Below are positions 1 through 7,554 of a stretch of 33,252 nucleotides of DNA, in pieces. Below the pieces are notes generated by a model. That model saw only the letters and a list, made by a program, of their open reading frames with translations, did not search any database and was not told the DNA's origin. The position numbers and the translations under genes are program-made. The stretch spans positions 1 through 33,252 of the forward strand of contig NZ_JAQKGU010000017.1 of assembly GCF_028532725.1 (NCBI RefSeq). Reading direction: 5' to 3'. Source of the stretch: Desulfovibrio sp. Fe33 (GTDB lineage: Bacteria > Desulfobacterota > Desulfovibrionia > Desulfovibrionales > Desulfovibrionaceae). Within the stretch, counting starts at the first letter, position 1; each line of letters begins with the position of its first letter.

Positions 1-89
1 CGGGGGCCTGATCAGGCCCCCGGAGCCGAAACAGAAACGGTAAAAGTGTTACCTATGTTCCCGGGCAGAAGTGTTACCCATGTTCCTGG
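1..89. mobile_element. Outer end of an insertion sequence lying left of the window
   Basis: Positions 46-64 and 71-89 carry two near-identical 19-base motifs (GTGTTACCYATGTTCCYGG) with a 25-base period. The same pair occurs in reverse complement, with the same period, at 33190-33233. Repeated motifs in the terminal inverted repeats are typical of transposase binding sites. Positions 1-22 are a perfect 22-base palindrome, probably the terminator of the transposase gene that would lie off the left edge. No transposase is in the window, so the family is not assigned. The outermost base is uncertain by a few positions. Confidence 0.6.
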
Positions 90-94
90 TTGCA

Positions 95-148
95 CAAAGC
101 CCTTTTCAAAAGGGTTTCCTTCTCCCCTTCCCCCGGCCGCCGGAGGCA
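95..148 (-). repeat. Truncated terminator-like intergenic repeat behind smpB
   Basis: Read on the minus strand this starts with TGCCTCCGGCGGCC (148 to 135), continues into a G/A-rich arm (136 to 115) and a CCCTTTT/AAAAGGG hairpin (100-114). The same 14-base head occurs at 32945-32958 on the plus strand in front of a perfect 17-bp hairpin. It lies directly after the smpB stop and may end that operon's transcript. The distal half of the element is missing; the insertion-sequence end follows instead. Confidence 0.5.
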
Positions 149-158
149 AAAAAAGCTA

Positions 159-638
159 TCAGTACGAAGCCAACTGACGCTGGGTGTCGCGGCTGATGTC
201 GCGTTCCTTGAGGTCCTGCTTTTTGGAGTGGACGTTTTTGCCGCGTCCGAGGCCGAGTTGGACTTTGACCTTGCCGTGGCTGAAATACATCTTCATGGGA
301 ACCACGGAGAGGCCCTTTTGGTCGGTTTTGGCTTGGAGCAGGTCTATTTCGTGCTTGTGCAGGAGCAGCCGCCGGGCGCGTTCGGGGTCGTGCTGGTCGT
401 AGACGCCGGTCTTTTCGTAGGGGGCGATATGGACGCCCACCAGGAAGGCGGAGCCGGAGCGGAAGGAGACGTAGCCGTCCTTGAACGAGACTTGACCGCT
501 GCGCAGGGATTTCACCTCGGAGCCGACAAGGGAGATGCCTGCCTCGAAGGTCTCAAGGATCTCGTAGAGGCGGCGGGCCTGCTTGTTGACGGCGATGGTG
601 TCGGGGGAAAGAGTCTTGTTCTTTTTCTTTTTGGCCAT
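159..638 (-). CDS. smpB: SsrA-binding protein SmpB
   Basis: 159 aa, the normal length for SmpB, the small basic protein that binds tmRNA and brings it to stalled ribosomes for trans-translation. Recognisable parts are the N-terminal segment ending in [12 protein letters not shown], the core motif [23 protein letters not shown] (roughly residues 34-56), the [16 protein letters not shown] block and the basic C-terminal tail [16 protein letters not shown] that folds on ribosome binding. The start lies 3 bases after the ptsI stop, so it is probably translationally coupled as the last gene of the bioB-to-smpB operon. The ssrA RNA itself is not in the window. Identification is firm. Confidence 0.97.
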   Translation of the reverse strand: MAKKKKNKTLSPDTIAVNKQARRLYEILETFEAGISLVGSEVKSLRSGQVSFKDGYVSFRSGSAFLVGVHIAPYEKTGVYDQHDPERARRLLLHKHEIDLLQAKTDQKGLSVVPMKMYFSHGKVKVQLGLGRGKNVHSKKQDLKERDISRDTQRQLASY

Positions 639-641
639 GAT

Positions 642-2423
642 TTAACTGGGTTGCTCGTCGTTTTCGAGCAGGGAGGAGAAGAAGGTGACTTCCTCTGGAA
701 AGTGCTTGAAGATGTTGTCCATCACCAGGTTGTTGATGCGGCTGACCGTGCGGCATTCCAGGACATCCTTGAGGAGCAGCCGGCAGTCGTGCATGTTCGT
801 CTGCCGGATGATCCGCTTGATACCGGGTATGGCCTGGGGAGTCATGGAGATGGAGTCGATGCCCATTCCGAGCAGTATGGGCACGCAGAACGGGTCCGAT
901 GCCACCTCACCGCAAAGGGACACTTCTATGCCCGCCTGGTGCGCTGCGTCAACCACCAATTTGATGGCCCGCAGGGTCGCGGGGTGCAGGGGCTGGTATA
1001 GATAGGACACGTGGCGGTTGGTCCGGTCCACGCCGATGGAGTACTGGATGAGGTCGTTGGTCCCGATGGAGAAGAAGTCCACCTCGTGGGCCAGGAACTC
1101 GGCGATGAACACTGCGGCGGGCAGTTCGATCATGGTCCCGAGCGGCATGTCGGGATCGTACTTCACGCCTTCGCGGCGCAGTTCGGCTTTCGCCTGCGCC
1201 AGCCACGCCTTGGCCTGGCGGACTTCCTTGACGCCGGAGATCATGGGAAACATGAGCGAGACGTTGCCGTAGGCCGAGGCGCGCAGGATGGCACGAAGCT
1301 GCGTCTTGAACAGCTGCGGATTCTTGAGGCAGAAGCGGATGGCGCGCAGGCCCATGGCCGGGTTGCTCTCGTTCAGCTCGCCGAAGGTGGAGATGAACTT
1401 GTCGCTCCCGAGGTCCAGGGTGCGGAAAACCACCTTTCGCGGGGCCATGATGGCGGCCAGGTCGATGTATTTTTCGGCCAGCTCATCCTCTGTGGGCAGG
1501 CTGGTCCGGTTGAGATAGGCGTATTCGGTGCGGTATAGGCCCACGCCCTCGCCGCCGTTGTCCAGGACGGCCGTGACTTCCTCCACCAGCTCGATGTTGG
1601 CCTGGACCATGACCCGTGAGCCGTCGAAGGTCTCGGCGGGCAGGTGGCAGTGGCGGCGGATTTTGCGGGTGTAGTCCTCGAACAGGGCGGCCCGCTCGTT
1701 GTAGTCGGCCAGCTCCGCTTCGGTGGGATTGACCACGATTTTTCCGGTCAGGCCGTCGATGATGACCAGGTCGCCGTCGTGGACTTCCTCCAGTCGGCCC
1801 ACGCCGACCAGGGCGGGGATGTTCAGGGAACGGGCCATGATGCCGGTGTGGGAGGTCTTGCCGCCGCGCACGGTGGCGAAGGCCATGATCTTGTCCACCT
1901 GGAGCTCGACGGTGTCCGCCGGGGTCAGGTCGTGGGCCATGATGATGGCCCGGCCGGAGATGGAACTCAGGTCGGATTTCACGCCCATGAGTTTGATCTG
2001 GACCTTTTCGGCCACCACGCGCACATCCTGCATTCGCTCGCGGATATACTGGTCCTTGATGGCCTCGAAGGCTTTCTCCTGGTCGGAGACGGCCTTTTCG
2101 AGCGCCCAGGCCGCGTTCAGGCCCAAGGTCTCGATGTATTTTTCGGCGGACCCGGACAGCTTGGGGTCCTTGAGCATCATCAGATGCGTGTCGATGAGGG
2201 AACCGTGGCTCTTGAGTTCTTCGGGCACCTGTTCGCGGATTGCGGCCAGTTCCTTTTCCACGGATTTGAAAGCGGCGTGGAGTCGTTCGATCTCCGCGGG
2301 CATGTCTTCTGCGGCGACGATCTGCCTGGGCAGGTTCGCCATATGATTCCGGTTGACGAAAAAGGCCTTGCCGATGGCAATGCCGGTGGCGACCGGTATG
2401 CCCGTGAGGGTCGTGTCTGCCAT
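642..2423 (-). CDS. ptsI: Phosphoenolpyruvate-protein phosphotransferase (PTS enzyme I)
   Basis: 593 aa, slightly longer than the usual ~575. Enzyme I transfers phosphate from PEP to HPr in the cytoplasm. The phosphohistidine domain carries GGKTSHTGIMARSLNIPALVG with the active-site His at residue 192. The C-terminal PEP-binding barrel has GVGLYRTEYAYLNR, the FRTLDLGSDK strand, GTNDLIQYSIGVDR, and the catalytic Cys in LCGEVASDP. The ATG directly abuts the ptsH stop and an SD-like GAGG lies in the end of ptsH, so the two are coupled. No sugar-specific IIA, IIB or IIC gene is in the window, so the final phosphate acceptor cannot be read here; a regulatory role is possible. Confidence 0.97.
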   Translation of the reverse strand: MADTTLTGIPVATGIAIGKAFFVNRNHMANLPRQIVAAEDMPAEIERLHAAFKSVEKELAAIREQVPEELKSHGSLIDTHLMMLKDPKLSGSAEKYIETLGLNAAWALEKAVSDQEKAFEAIKDQYIRERMQDVRVVAEKVQIKLMGVKSDLSSISGRAIIMAHDLTPADTVELQVDKIMAFATVRGGKTSHTGIMARSLNIPALVGVGRLEEVHDGDLVIIDGLTGKIVVNPTEAELADYNERAALFEDYTRKIRRHCHLPAETFDGSRVMVQANIELVEEVTAVLDNGGEGVGLYRTEYAYLNRTSLPTEDELAEKYIDLAAIMAPRKVVFRTLDLGSDKFISTFGELNESNPAMGLRAIRFCLKNPQLFKTQLRAILRASAYGNVSLMFPMISGVKEVRQAKAWLAQAKAELRREGVKYDPDMPLGTMIELPAAVFIAEFLAHEVDFFSIGTNDLIQYSIGVDRTNRHVSYLYQPLHPATLRAIKLVVDAAHQAGIEVSLCGEVASDPFCVPILLGMGIDSISMTPQAIPGIKRIIRQTNMHDCRLLLKDVLECRTVSRINNLVMDNIFKHFPEEVTFFSSLLENDEQPS

Positions 2424-2729
2424 TTATGCCTCTTCGAATTTGTTCAGGAACAACGCCTCGAGCCGATTGAGTGCGGCTTCGGCGTCCGCGCCCACGGCGC
2501 GAAGCTCCACCATGTTGCCCGGGCCTGCGGCCAGGGTGAGTATATCAAGGATGGACTTGGCGTCCACCGTCTGGCCTTCGTGAACCAGGGAGATGTTCGA
2601 TTCGAAGGCCTGAGCCTCCTGCGCCAGTCGTCCGGCGGGCCGGGCGTGCAGTCCGTTTTCGGAGGCGACGATCACCTTTCTTGATAGGTATCCTGGCGCT
2701 TCGTCGGTATTATTGTTTGCTTCCGTCAT
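2424..2729 (-). CDS. ptsH: Phosphocarrier protein HPr
   Basis: 101 aa; HPr is usually ~88, and the extra length is a polar N-terminal extension of about 13 residues (MTEANNNTDEAPGY). The phosphorylated histidine is His28 in ENGLHARPAG. The regulatory-serine region KSILDILTLAAGPG is also present (Ser59, equivalent to Ser46 of Bacillus HPr), so HPr kinase control is possible, though no hprK is in the window. It receives phosphate from enzyme I, encoded immediately downstream with no gap. A 49-base spacer separates it from the EIID gene. An AGG about 8 bases ahead of the ATG is the only visible ribosome site. Confidence 0.95.
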   Translation of the reverse strand: MTEANNNTDEAPGYLSRKVIVASENGLHARPAGRLAQEAQAFESNISLVHEGQTVDAKSILDILTLAAGPGNMVELRAVGADAEAALNRLEALFLNKFEEA

Positions 2730-2778
2730 TATCCAAACCTGCTTTTCACGTCGTGGTTATGTCTGATTGGGAAGGAAA

Positions 2779-3570
2779 TCACAAGCCAAAAGCGTGTTCG
2801 GCCAGCGTCTCGATCCATGGAAAAAGTTCGATGAAGCCGACGAAAACGGCCACGGCCAGCACCCGCGAGAGGATGCCGGTGCGCACGTAGCGTCCGAAAA
2901 GCATGAGCGCGGACAGGCCGATGACGAATTCCCACCAGTCGTAGGGGCGCGGCCAGATGAGCGTCCATAGCCACAGCAGCAGGGCCGCGTTGGCATACTT
3001 GACTTTGGTGCCCCAGTTGATGAGGTCCCACCGCCGGAGTTTTTCCAGGAAGCGGAATCCCTGTTTCACCCCGCCCGCGAAGGTGTATGCGCGGAACGCC
3101 TGGAGCCCGATGAACATGAACAGTCCCAGCATGAAGGCCGTGACCGGGTGTCCGGTCAGGAGCAGGCAGATGGTCAGCAACGCCCAGAAGATGAGCAGGC
3201 TGCCCGCGAAGACGGAATCGCCGATGGCGGACAGGGTGTAGCTGGTGGTGTCGCGGACCTTGGCCAGCATGTGCGCCGGGAAGTGCCCCGCGCTGATGGT
3301 CGTTTCCACGTTCAGGAGGATGCCGACCATGCATGGGGTCCAGAAGGGGTGCGATTGGTAGTGCCGCGCGTACCGCTTGAGGGCGGTGCGGAGTTCCTTG
3401 GGGTCCTGGTGGATGGCCCGGAGCCCCGGCTGCATGGCGTACATGAGTCCTATGTTCTGCATCCCCCGCGTATTGAAGGCCGCGCCCGCCAGATAGCAGC
3501 GCAGGAAGCTGCGCAGGAAGGCCATCGTTTTGGTGTCGGCCTGTAGCCGGGGGAAACCGTGAACCGCCAT
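2779..3570 (-). CDS. PTS system mannose/fructose/sorbose family IID component
   Basis: 263 aa from the ATG at 3570. The frame stays open further upstream, but that extension overlaps bioY and looks like antisense-type composition. The family signature is clear: an N-terminal soluble part with FNTRGMQNIGLMYAMQPGLR, then YQSHPFWTPCMVGILLNVE, followed by membrane-spanning stretches near residues 130-180, 205-245 and the C-terminus. EIID normally pairs with EIIC in the membrane to move a sugar while IIA and IIB phosphorylate it. Here no IIC, IIA or IIB flanks it; the upstream neighbour (11 bases away) is a bioY instead. It may use partners encoded elsewhere. The orphan arrangement is noted as a finding. 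Confidence 0.88.
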   Translation of the reverse strand: MAVHGFPRLQADTKTMAFLRSFLRCYLAGAAFNTRGMQNIGLMYAMQPGLRAIHQDPKELRTALKRYARHYQSHPFWTPCMVGILLNVETTISAGHFPAHMLAKVRDTTSYTLSAIGDSVFAGSLLIFWALLTICLLLTGHPVTAFMLGLFMFIGLQAFRAYTFAGGVKQGFRFLEKLRRWDLINWGTKVKYANAALLLWLWTLIWPRPYDWWEFVIGLSALMLFGRYVRTGILSRVLAVAVFVGFIELFPWIETLAEHAFGL

Positions 3571-3581
3571 TGGCAGTTCTC

Positions 3582-4130
3582 TCAGGTGCGCATGGGCAGG
3601 AGCCCGGCGCGGATGAGGTGTCTGCCCGTGATGACGGCGAGCGAAGTCTTGATGAGTCCCCAGAGAATGAACGGGGCCACTCCCGCCGCCCAGGTCCTGG
3701 CCCAGGTCAGGTCGAGGGAAAGTTTGAGCCAGACCGCACCCAGGGCGAAGAGGACAACCATGCCCAGGATGCCGAAGACGAATCCGCGCGCCCAGGAGAT
3801 GTTTTCGTCGGCGCGGGCCAGTCCGGCGATGAACGCGTAGAAGACGAATCCGATCAGGAATCCGCCGGTGGGGCCGCACAGGTGCCCGATGCCTGACTTG
3901 CCGCCCGCGAAAACGGGCAGCCCGGCTATTCCGGCCAGGAGATAGAGGCCCACGGCCAGCGCGCCCCGTTTGGGGCCCAGCGCGAACCCGGCCAGGGCGA
4001 CGAAAAAGGTTTGCAGGGAGACGGGAACCGGTCCGATGGGCAGGTTCAGGTAGGCTCCGGCCCCGATGAGGGCGGCCATGAGCGCGGTCCAGGTCAGGCG
4101 GTGGATATCGGTCAGGGACGTGGTCTTCAT
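3582..4130 (-). CDS. bioY: Biotin transporter BioY (second copy)
   Basis: 182 aa from the ATG at 4130, chosen because a TAGGA lies 8 bases ahead; an in-frame ATG at 4139 would add MST. BioY is the substrate-binding S component of ECF-type biotin transporters and can act alone or with EcfA/EcfT. Seen here: about six hydrophobic segments and the family motif LPIGPVPVSLQTFFVALAG near the N-terminus, followed by GLPVFAGGKSGIGHLCGPTGGFLIGF. It is clearly paralogous to the gene just upstream (shared GPVPVS, GLYLLAG, GLPVFAGGKSG and GPTGG blocks). No EcfA or EcfT is nearby. It follows bioB and the first bioY, so it belongs to the biotin part of the operon. Confidence 0.93.
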   Translation of the reverse strand: MKTTSLTDIHRLTWTALMAALIGAGAYLNLPIGPVPVSLQTFFVALAGFALGPKRGALAVGLYLLAGIAGLPVFAGGKSGIGHLCGPTGGFLIGFVFYAFIAGLARADENISWARGFVFGILGMVVLFALGAVWLKLSLDLTWARTWAAGVAPFILWGLIKTSLAVITGRHLIRAGLLPMRT

Positions 4131-4177
4131 TGTGGACATCCTATCAGGTTATGGGCGGGAGCGCATCAAAGCACAGA

Positions 4178-4202
4178 CGCCCCCGGCTGTCCAGTGGGGG
4201 CG
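4178..4202 (-). terminator. Hairpin between the two bioY genes (possible attenuator)
   Basis: A 7-bp perfect stem (CGCCCCC / GGGGGCG) with an 11-base loop lies in the 77-base spacer between the bioY copies. No T tract follows on the minus strand, so it is more likely an mRNA-stability or attenuation element than a full terminator. Confidence 0.3.
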
Positions 4203-4207
4203 GGCGG

Positions 4208-4780
4208 TTACGCCTGCCGGCCGTCGGGCGTCAGGCCCAGGCGGACCATGTAACGGGCGCAGGCCAGCGCCACGACCACCTTGAGGATGTCCCAGGGGAT
4301 GAAGGGCAGCACGCCCACCGCCGCGGCCTTGGTCCAGCTCACATCCAGCACGATTTTGAGCCACGCCGCGCCCATGGCGTAGGCGATGCTCACGGCTGCC
4401 AGTCCGGCCAATGCGCCTCGGAACCACGGCAGGGCGCCTTCCCGGGTGCGGGCCAGGCCGCAAACGAAGGCCGTGCCCAGGAAACCGACGAGGTAGCCGC
4501 CGGTGGGCCCGAGCAGATAGCCGAGCCCGGACTTGCCGCCCGCGAATACGGGCAGGCCGATGGTCCCGGCCAGGAGGTACAGGCCCATCGCCAGGACCGC
4601 GTGCCTGGGGCCGAGCAGGTATCCGGCCAGGAATATGAAGAAGGGCTGCATGGACACCGGCACGGGGCCGATGGGCACGATCAGGTATGCTCCGGCCCCG
4701 ATGAGGGCGGCGCAAAGCGCGGTCCAGACCAGCTTGTGGAGCGAGGACAGGGGGGAGTCGGGCAGGGCGTTTCGGGACAT
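4208..4780 (-). CDS. bioY: Biotin transporter BioY (first copy)
   Basis: 190 aa. The ATG at 4780 is preferred because AAGGAG (4794 to 4789) sits 8 bases upstream; an in-frame GTG at 4789 would add MIH. It shows the BioY pattern: hydrophobic throughout, with IVPIGPVPVSMQPFFIFLAG, GLYLLAGTIGLPVFAGGKSG and LLGPTGGYLVGF. The C-terminal part, with LDVSWTKAAAVGVLPFIPWD, matches the LDLTWARTWAAGVAPFILWG block of the second copy, which indicates tandem duplication followed by divergence. The start lies 5 bases after the bioB stop, so synthesis and uptake of biotin are probably co-expressed. Confidence 0.94.
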   Translation of the reverse strand: MSRNALPDSPLSSLHKLVWTALCAALIGAGAYLIVPIGPVPVSMQPFFIFLAGYLLGPRHAVLAMGLYLLAGTIGLPVFAGGKSGLGYLLGPTGGYLVGFLGTAFVCGLARTREGALPWFRGALAGLAAVSIAYAMGAAWLKIVLDVSWTKAAAVGVLPFIPWDILKVVVALACARYMVRLGLTPDGRQA

Positions 4781-4785
4781 GTGGA

Positions 4786-5760
4786 TCACTCCTTGGCCGG
4801 GGTCAGCCCGGCGCGGCGCACGGCCGCAATATCTTCGCGGGCGTCGCCGCCCCGGGTGGTCAGGTAGTCGCCGATCATCAGGCCGCTTGCTCCGGCGGTC
4901 AGCACCTCGTCTCGGCGGTCAGGTCCGAAGACCGTGGGGCGTCCTCCGCATATGCGCAATTGCCTGTCGGGCAACAGGAACCGGTACAGGGCGATGATCT
5001 TGAGGGCCTCCTCCGGTGAGAGCGGGGCGCGGTCCTCAAGCGGAGTGCCCGGGATGGGCGTCAGAAAATTCATGGGTACGGACGGCACGCCCAGTCCGCG
5101 CAGGAGCAGGGCCAGCTCCACGCGGTCGTCCCAGGTCTCGCCGATGCCGAAGATGCCGCCGGAGCAGACGTAGAGCCCGGCGTCGAGTCCGGCCCGCACT
5201 GCGTTCACGTCCTCTTCATAGGCGTGGGTGGTGCACATTTTCGGGAAGTGGCTCGCCGAGGTTTCCAGGTTGTGATGATACCCGCGCAGACCGGCGTTTT
5301 TCAGCCGTTTAAGCTGTCCCCGGTCGAGAATGCCCGGAGACAGATCGGGAACGAGCCCCTGTGCGGCCACGCTCCGCACCGCCGCCTCGAATCCGTCCAG
5401 GTCGGCTCCGCCAACCAGCTTGCCGGAAGCCACGATGCCGAACCGGGAGGCCCCGGCGGCCTTGGCTCGCGCCCCGGCGGCCGCGATATCTTCCGCGTCC
5501 ATCAGGGGGTATTCCGGGCTTTCGGCCGCGTGATGCCCGGACTGGGCGCAGAAGGCGCAATCCTCGGAACAGGTCCCGGACTTGGCGTTGACGATGGCGC
5601 ATAATCCCACCTCGTCGCCGAAGTTGGCGGCGCGCATCCGGTGGGCGTGGGCGAGCAGCTCCGGCAGGCGGTCCGGGGCTAGTTCGATAAGGAACAATAT
5701 CTCGGCGTCGGAGGGCGGGACTCCGTCGAGGGCCTTGCTGGCGATGGCGGTCAGGTTCAT
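4786..5760 (-). CDS. bioB: Biotin synthase, radical SAM, atypical cluster cysteines
   Basis: 324 aa from the ATG at 5760; an in-frame GTG at 5784 would add 8 residues, and neither has a clear SD. BioB converts dethiobiotin to biotin by radical SAM chemistry. The radical SAM motif is C64-SED-C68-AF-C71 within SGTCSEDCAFCAQSG. Also seen are YHHNLETS, VCSGGIFGIGETWDDR and NFLTPIPGTPLED, all typical of BioB. The Cys equivalent to E. coli Cys188 is present (C199), but the positions equivalent to Cys97 (in ASRFGIVASGK) and Cys128 (in QGLVPDLSPG) are not Cys. Extra cysteines are C54, C176 and C271 (RICGGRP). This matches an anaerobe-type BioB with a different auxiliary cluster rather than the [2Fe-2S] type. 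First gene of the operon. Confidence 0.93.
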   Translation of the reverse strand: MNLTAIASKALDGVPPSDAEILFLIELAPDRLPELLAHAHRMRAANFGDEVGLCAIVNAKSGTCSEDCAFCAQSGHHAAESPEYPLMDAEDIAAAGARAKAAGASRFGIVASGKLVGGADLDGFEAAVRSVAAQGLVPDLSPGILDRGQLKRLKNAGLRGYHHNLETSASHFPKMCTTHAYEEDVNAVRAGLDAGLYVCSGGIFGIGETWDDRVELALLLRGLGVPSVPMNFLTPIPGTPLEDRAPLSPEEALKIIALYRFLLPDRQLRICGGRPTVFGPDRRDEVLTAGASGLMIGDYLTTRGGDAREDIAAVRRAGLTPAKE

Positions 5761-5851
5761 GGGAAATTTGTGGTGCAGCCGCACGGATAAGTCAAGCCGG
5801 GCCGAAGACGGGAAGGGCCGGGAATGTGAAGAAAAGAATTTTCAAACAGGG

Positions 5852-5879
5852 TTGCGCCGGGAGCGCAAAAGGGTAGAAT
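5852..5879 (+). promoter_or_regulatory. Candidate sigma70 promoter for the small membrane-protein gene
   Basis: TTGCGC at 5852-5857 and TAGAAT at 5874-5879 are separated by 16 bases. They lie 35 bases ahead of the ATG at 5915, in the gap divergent from bioB. Confidence 0.5.
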
Positions 5880-5914
5880 TGCCGCCGTTCAAAATTTTTC
5901 GGAGGTTCAAGCAG

Positions 5915-6130
5915 ATGGAAGCGAGTATGTTTTTTGTGGGTGGGGTTCTGGTTATTGCGTTGATGTTTCTGCTGGCGAGCCTGGGGACGGCCGTCCGCAC
6001 GTTTGTCGGGAATTGCTGCCCGTTCGTGTCCCGCATGACCGCCCGTTGCTCCCGCCGCCTTTCCGGCCTGTTCACCGAGTCCGGAGACTTCTATTGTTTC
6101 TTCCACAAGGACTCCCTGTACGGCAACTAG
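5915..6130 (+). CDS. Small single-span membrane protein, function unknown
   Basis: 71 aa. The ATG at 5915 is chosen because GGAGG (5901-5905) sits 9 bases upstream and a promoter lies before that. The frame is open further upstream, but without a start signal. One hydrophobic helix covers about residues 5-27 (FFVGGVLVIALMFLLASLG), followed by a basic, cysteine-containing tail (C34, C35, C45, C61) with several Arg residues, suggesting N-out/C-in orientation by the positive-inside rule. It has its own promoter and a strong terminator 22 bases after the stop, so it looks monocistronic. I do not recognise the family. A real gene is supported by the translation signals rather than by homology. Confidence 0.65.
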   Translation: MEASMFFVGGVLVIALMFLLASLGTAVRTFVGNCCPFVSRMTARCSRRLSGLFTESGDFYCFFHKDSLYGN

Positions 6131-6152
6131 ACGCGTTTCGAAGCCTGTTGCA

Positions 6153-6201
6153 AAACCGGAAGGCCGGGAGCGGATTGATTCCGCTCCCGGCCTTCCGGTT
6201 T
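6153..6201. terminator. Strong bidirectional terminator, 22-bp perfect stem
   Basis: 6153-6174 pairs perfectly with 6180-6201 around a 5-base loop. The stem starts with AAA and ends with TTT on both strands. It lies between the convergent small membrane-protein gene and rsmI and probably ends both transcripts. Confidence 0.85.
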
Positions 6202-6217
6202 ATTGCGCGAGATCGGG

Positions 6218-7048
6218 TCAGTCGCGCATGAGGGCGTAGACTTCTTTGGCCGTCCAGCCCTCGCTCCGCTCGGCCACCCTCCGGGCGATCTCCTTGGGCT
6301 TGCCTCCGGCCTCGGATTCCTCGGCGATGCGCTCAAGGATGGCCGCTTCGTCGGCCTCGCCGTCCGAGCCGCCGCCAGGCCCGATGATTACGGTCAGCTC
6401 GCCGCGCAGTTCGAAGTCGAACTCGTCGAGGGAACCGAGGTTGCCGCGCAGGAACTCCTCGTACTCCTTGGTCAGCTCCCGGGCCACGCAGAAGTCGCGG
6501 TCCCCAAGAATGTCGCGGGCGATGGCCAGCGTGCCCGCCAGTCTCGTCTTGCGTTCGAACAGGACCAGGGTGGCCCCGGTGTCGCGGTGGGCGGCAAAGA
6601 GCTTTTCCGTCTGGCTTTTCTTGCGCGGCGGGAATCCCAGGAAAGTGTAGGGCAGGGGGGGCAGTCCCGAGGCGGACAGGGCCGTGACCGGCGCGCTGGG
6701 GCCGGGCACCGGCGTGACTCGGAATCCCTGCTCGCGGCAGGCGCGAACGAGGGTGAAGCCGGGGTCGGACAGGAGCGGGGTGCCCGCGTCCGAAATGAGC
6801 GCCACGGACAATCCTTCGCCCAGCAGGTCCAGGACCTTAGGCAGCTTCTTGTCCTCGTTGTGCTCGAAAAAGGAAATCAGCCTGCCGTGGCGGGCCAGCC
6901 CAAGCCGCTTGAACAGCAGCCCGGCCCTTCGGGTGTCCTCGGCCAGTATCACGTCCGCGTCCATGAGGACGTTGCGCGCCCGGGGCGACAGGTCGTCCGC
7001 GTTGCCCAGAGGGGTTGCCACTACAAACAGAATGCCGTTTTCGCTCAT
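6218..7048 (-). CDS. rsmI: 16S rRNA (cytidine1402-2'-O)-methyltransferase RsmI
   Basis: 276 aa, usual family length. RsmI 2'-O-methylates C1402 in the decoding centre of 16S rRNA with SAM. It is a tetrapyrrole-methylase-fold protein. Visible motifs are FVVATPLGNADDLSPRA at the start, DVILAEDTRRAGLLFKRL, ISDAGTPLLSDPGFTLVRAC, and the SAM-pocket loop PVPGPSAPVTALSASGL, then FLGFPPRKKSQ and VLFERKTRL. The C-terminal ~45 residues (KPKEIARRVAERSEGW) form the small helical RsmI domain. The ATG overlaps the yraN stop by four bases (ATGA), so the two genes are translationally coupled. Confidence 0.97.
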   Translation of the reverse strand: MSENGILFVVATPLGNADDLSPRARNVLMDADVILAEDTRRAGLLFKRLGLARHGRLISFFEHNEDKKLPKVLDLLGEGLSVALISDAGTPLLSDPGFTLVRACREQGFRVTPVPGPSAPVTALSASGLPPLPYTFLGFPPRKKSQTEKLFAAHRDTGATLVLFERKTRLAGTLAIARDILGDRDFCVARELTKEYEEFLRGNLGSLDEFDFELRGELTVIIGPGGGSDGEADEAAILERIAEESEAGGKPKEIARRVAERSEGWTAKEVYALMRD

Positions 7049-7446
7049 GCTCTTTGTCCGTCCAGTTGAAAGACGTTCTCCTCAATTTCCACGTCCAGGG
7101 ACGCGCCTGTGTCCGTGACCGAGGCCAGGTCGAACCGGCACGGCTCGTCCCAGAGGTCGTGCTCGGTAAGGTAGTGGCTGGCCGCCTTGATGAGGCGGGC
7201 CTGCTTGGCGCGCGTCAGGGCCTCGCCCGGCGCGGCCATGGACCCGGCGCGGCGGGTCTTGACCTCGACGAAGACAACGGTGTCCCCGTCGCGGCAGACC
7301 AGGTCCAGCTCCCATTGGCGGTATCGCCAGTTGCGGGCCAGCACTTTGAATCCCCTGGATTCGAGATGCCGCGCGGCCGCGTCTTCGCCCGGAGCGCCGG
7401 TGTGCGCGGTCCGTTTCAGGGGCATTATTCTGGTCAGGAATCCCAT
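7045..7446 (-). CDS. yraN: YraN / UPF0102 endonuclease-fold protein
   Basis: 133 aa from the ATG at 7446; starts at 7425 (126 aa) or 7521 are also possible and none has a clear SD. The family has a restriction-endonuclease-like fold and its cellular role is unsettled. Motifs seen: GEDAAARHLESRGFKVLARNWR, then the catalytic-type core ELDLVCRDGDTVVFVEVKTRRAG with the E...D...ExK pattern, and AKQARLIKAASHYL. Coupled to rsmI by an ATGA overlap; the two are often neighbours in other bacteria. The upstream side is divergent from the oxidoreductase at 7555. Confidence 0.9.
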   Translation of the reverse strand: MGFLTRIMPLKRTAHTGAPGEDAAARHLESRGFKVLARNWRYRQWELDLVCRDGDTVVFVEVKTRRAGSMAAPGEALTRAKQARLIKAASHYLTEHDLWDEPCRFDLASVTDTGASLDVEIEENVFQLDGQRA

Positions 7447-7554
7447 GGCCGAAAGGGATAGCACAGGGCGTTCGGCTATGCCAGCGGAACCGGCCTGCGG
7501 GGTTCCCGGACGGCGCGACATGGTGTATGCTTTCAACAAAAAAGAGGTGAAGAT

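Noticed and set aside
5767..5795. TTGACT upstream of bioB on the minus strand as its promoter, with a possible BirA operator
   Set aside because: The hexamer 17 bases downstream (CACAAA) is a poor -10, the start would fall on the start codon, and no BirA-like palindrome could be matched.
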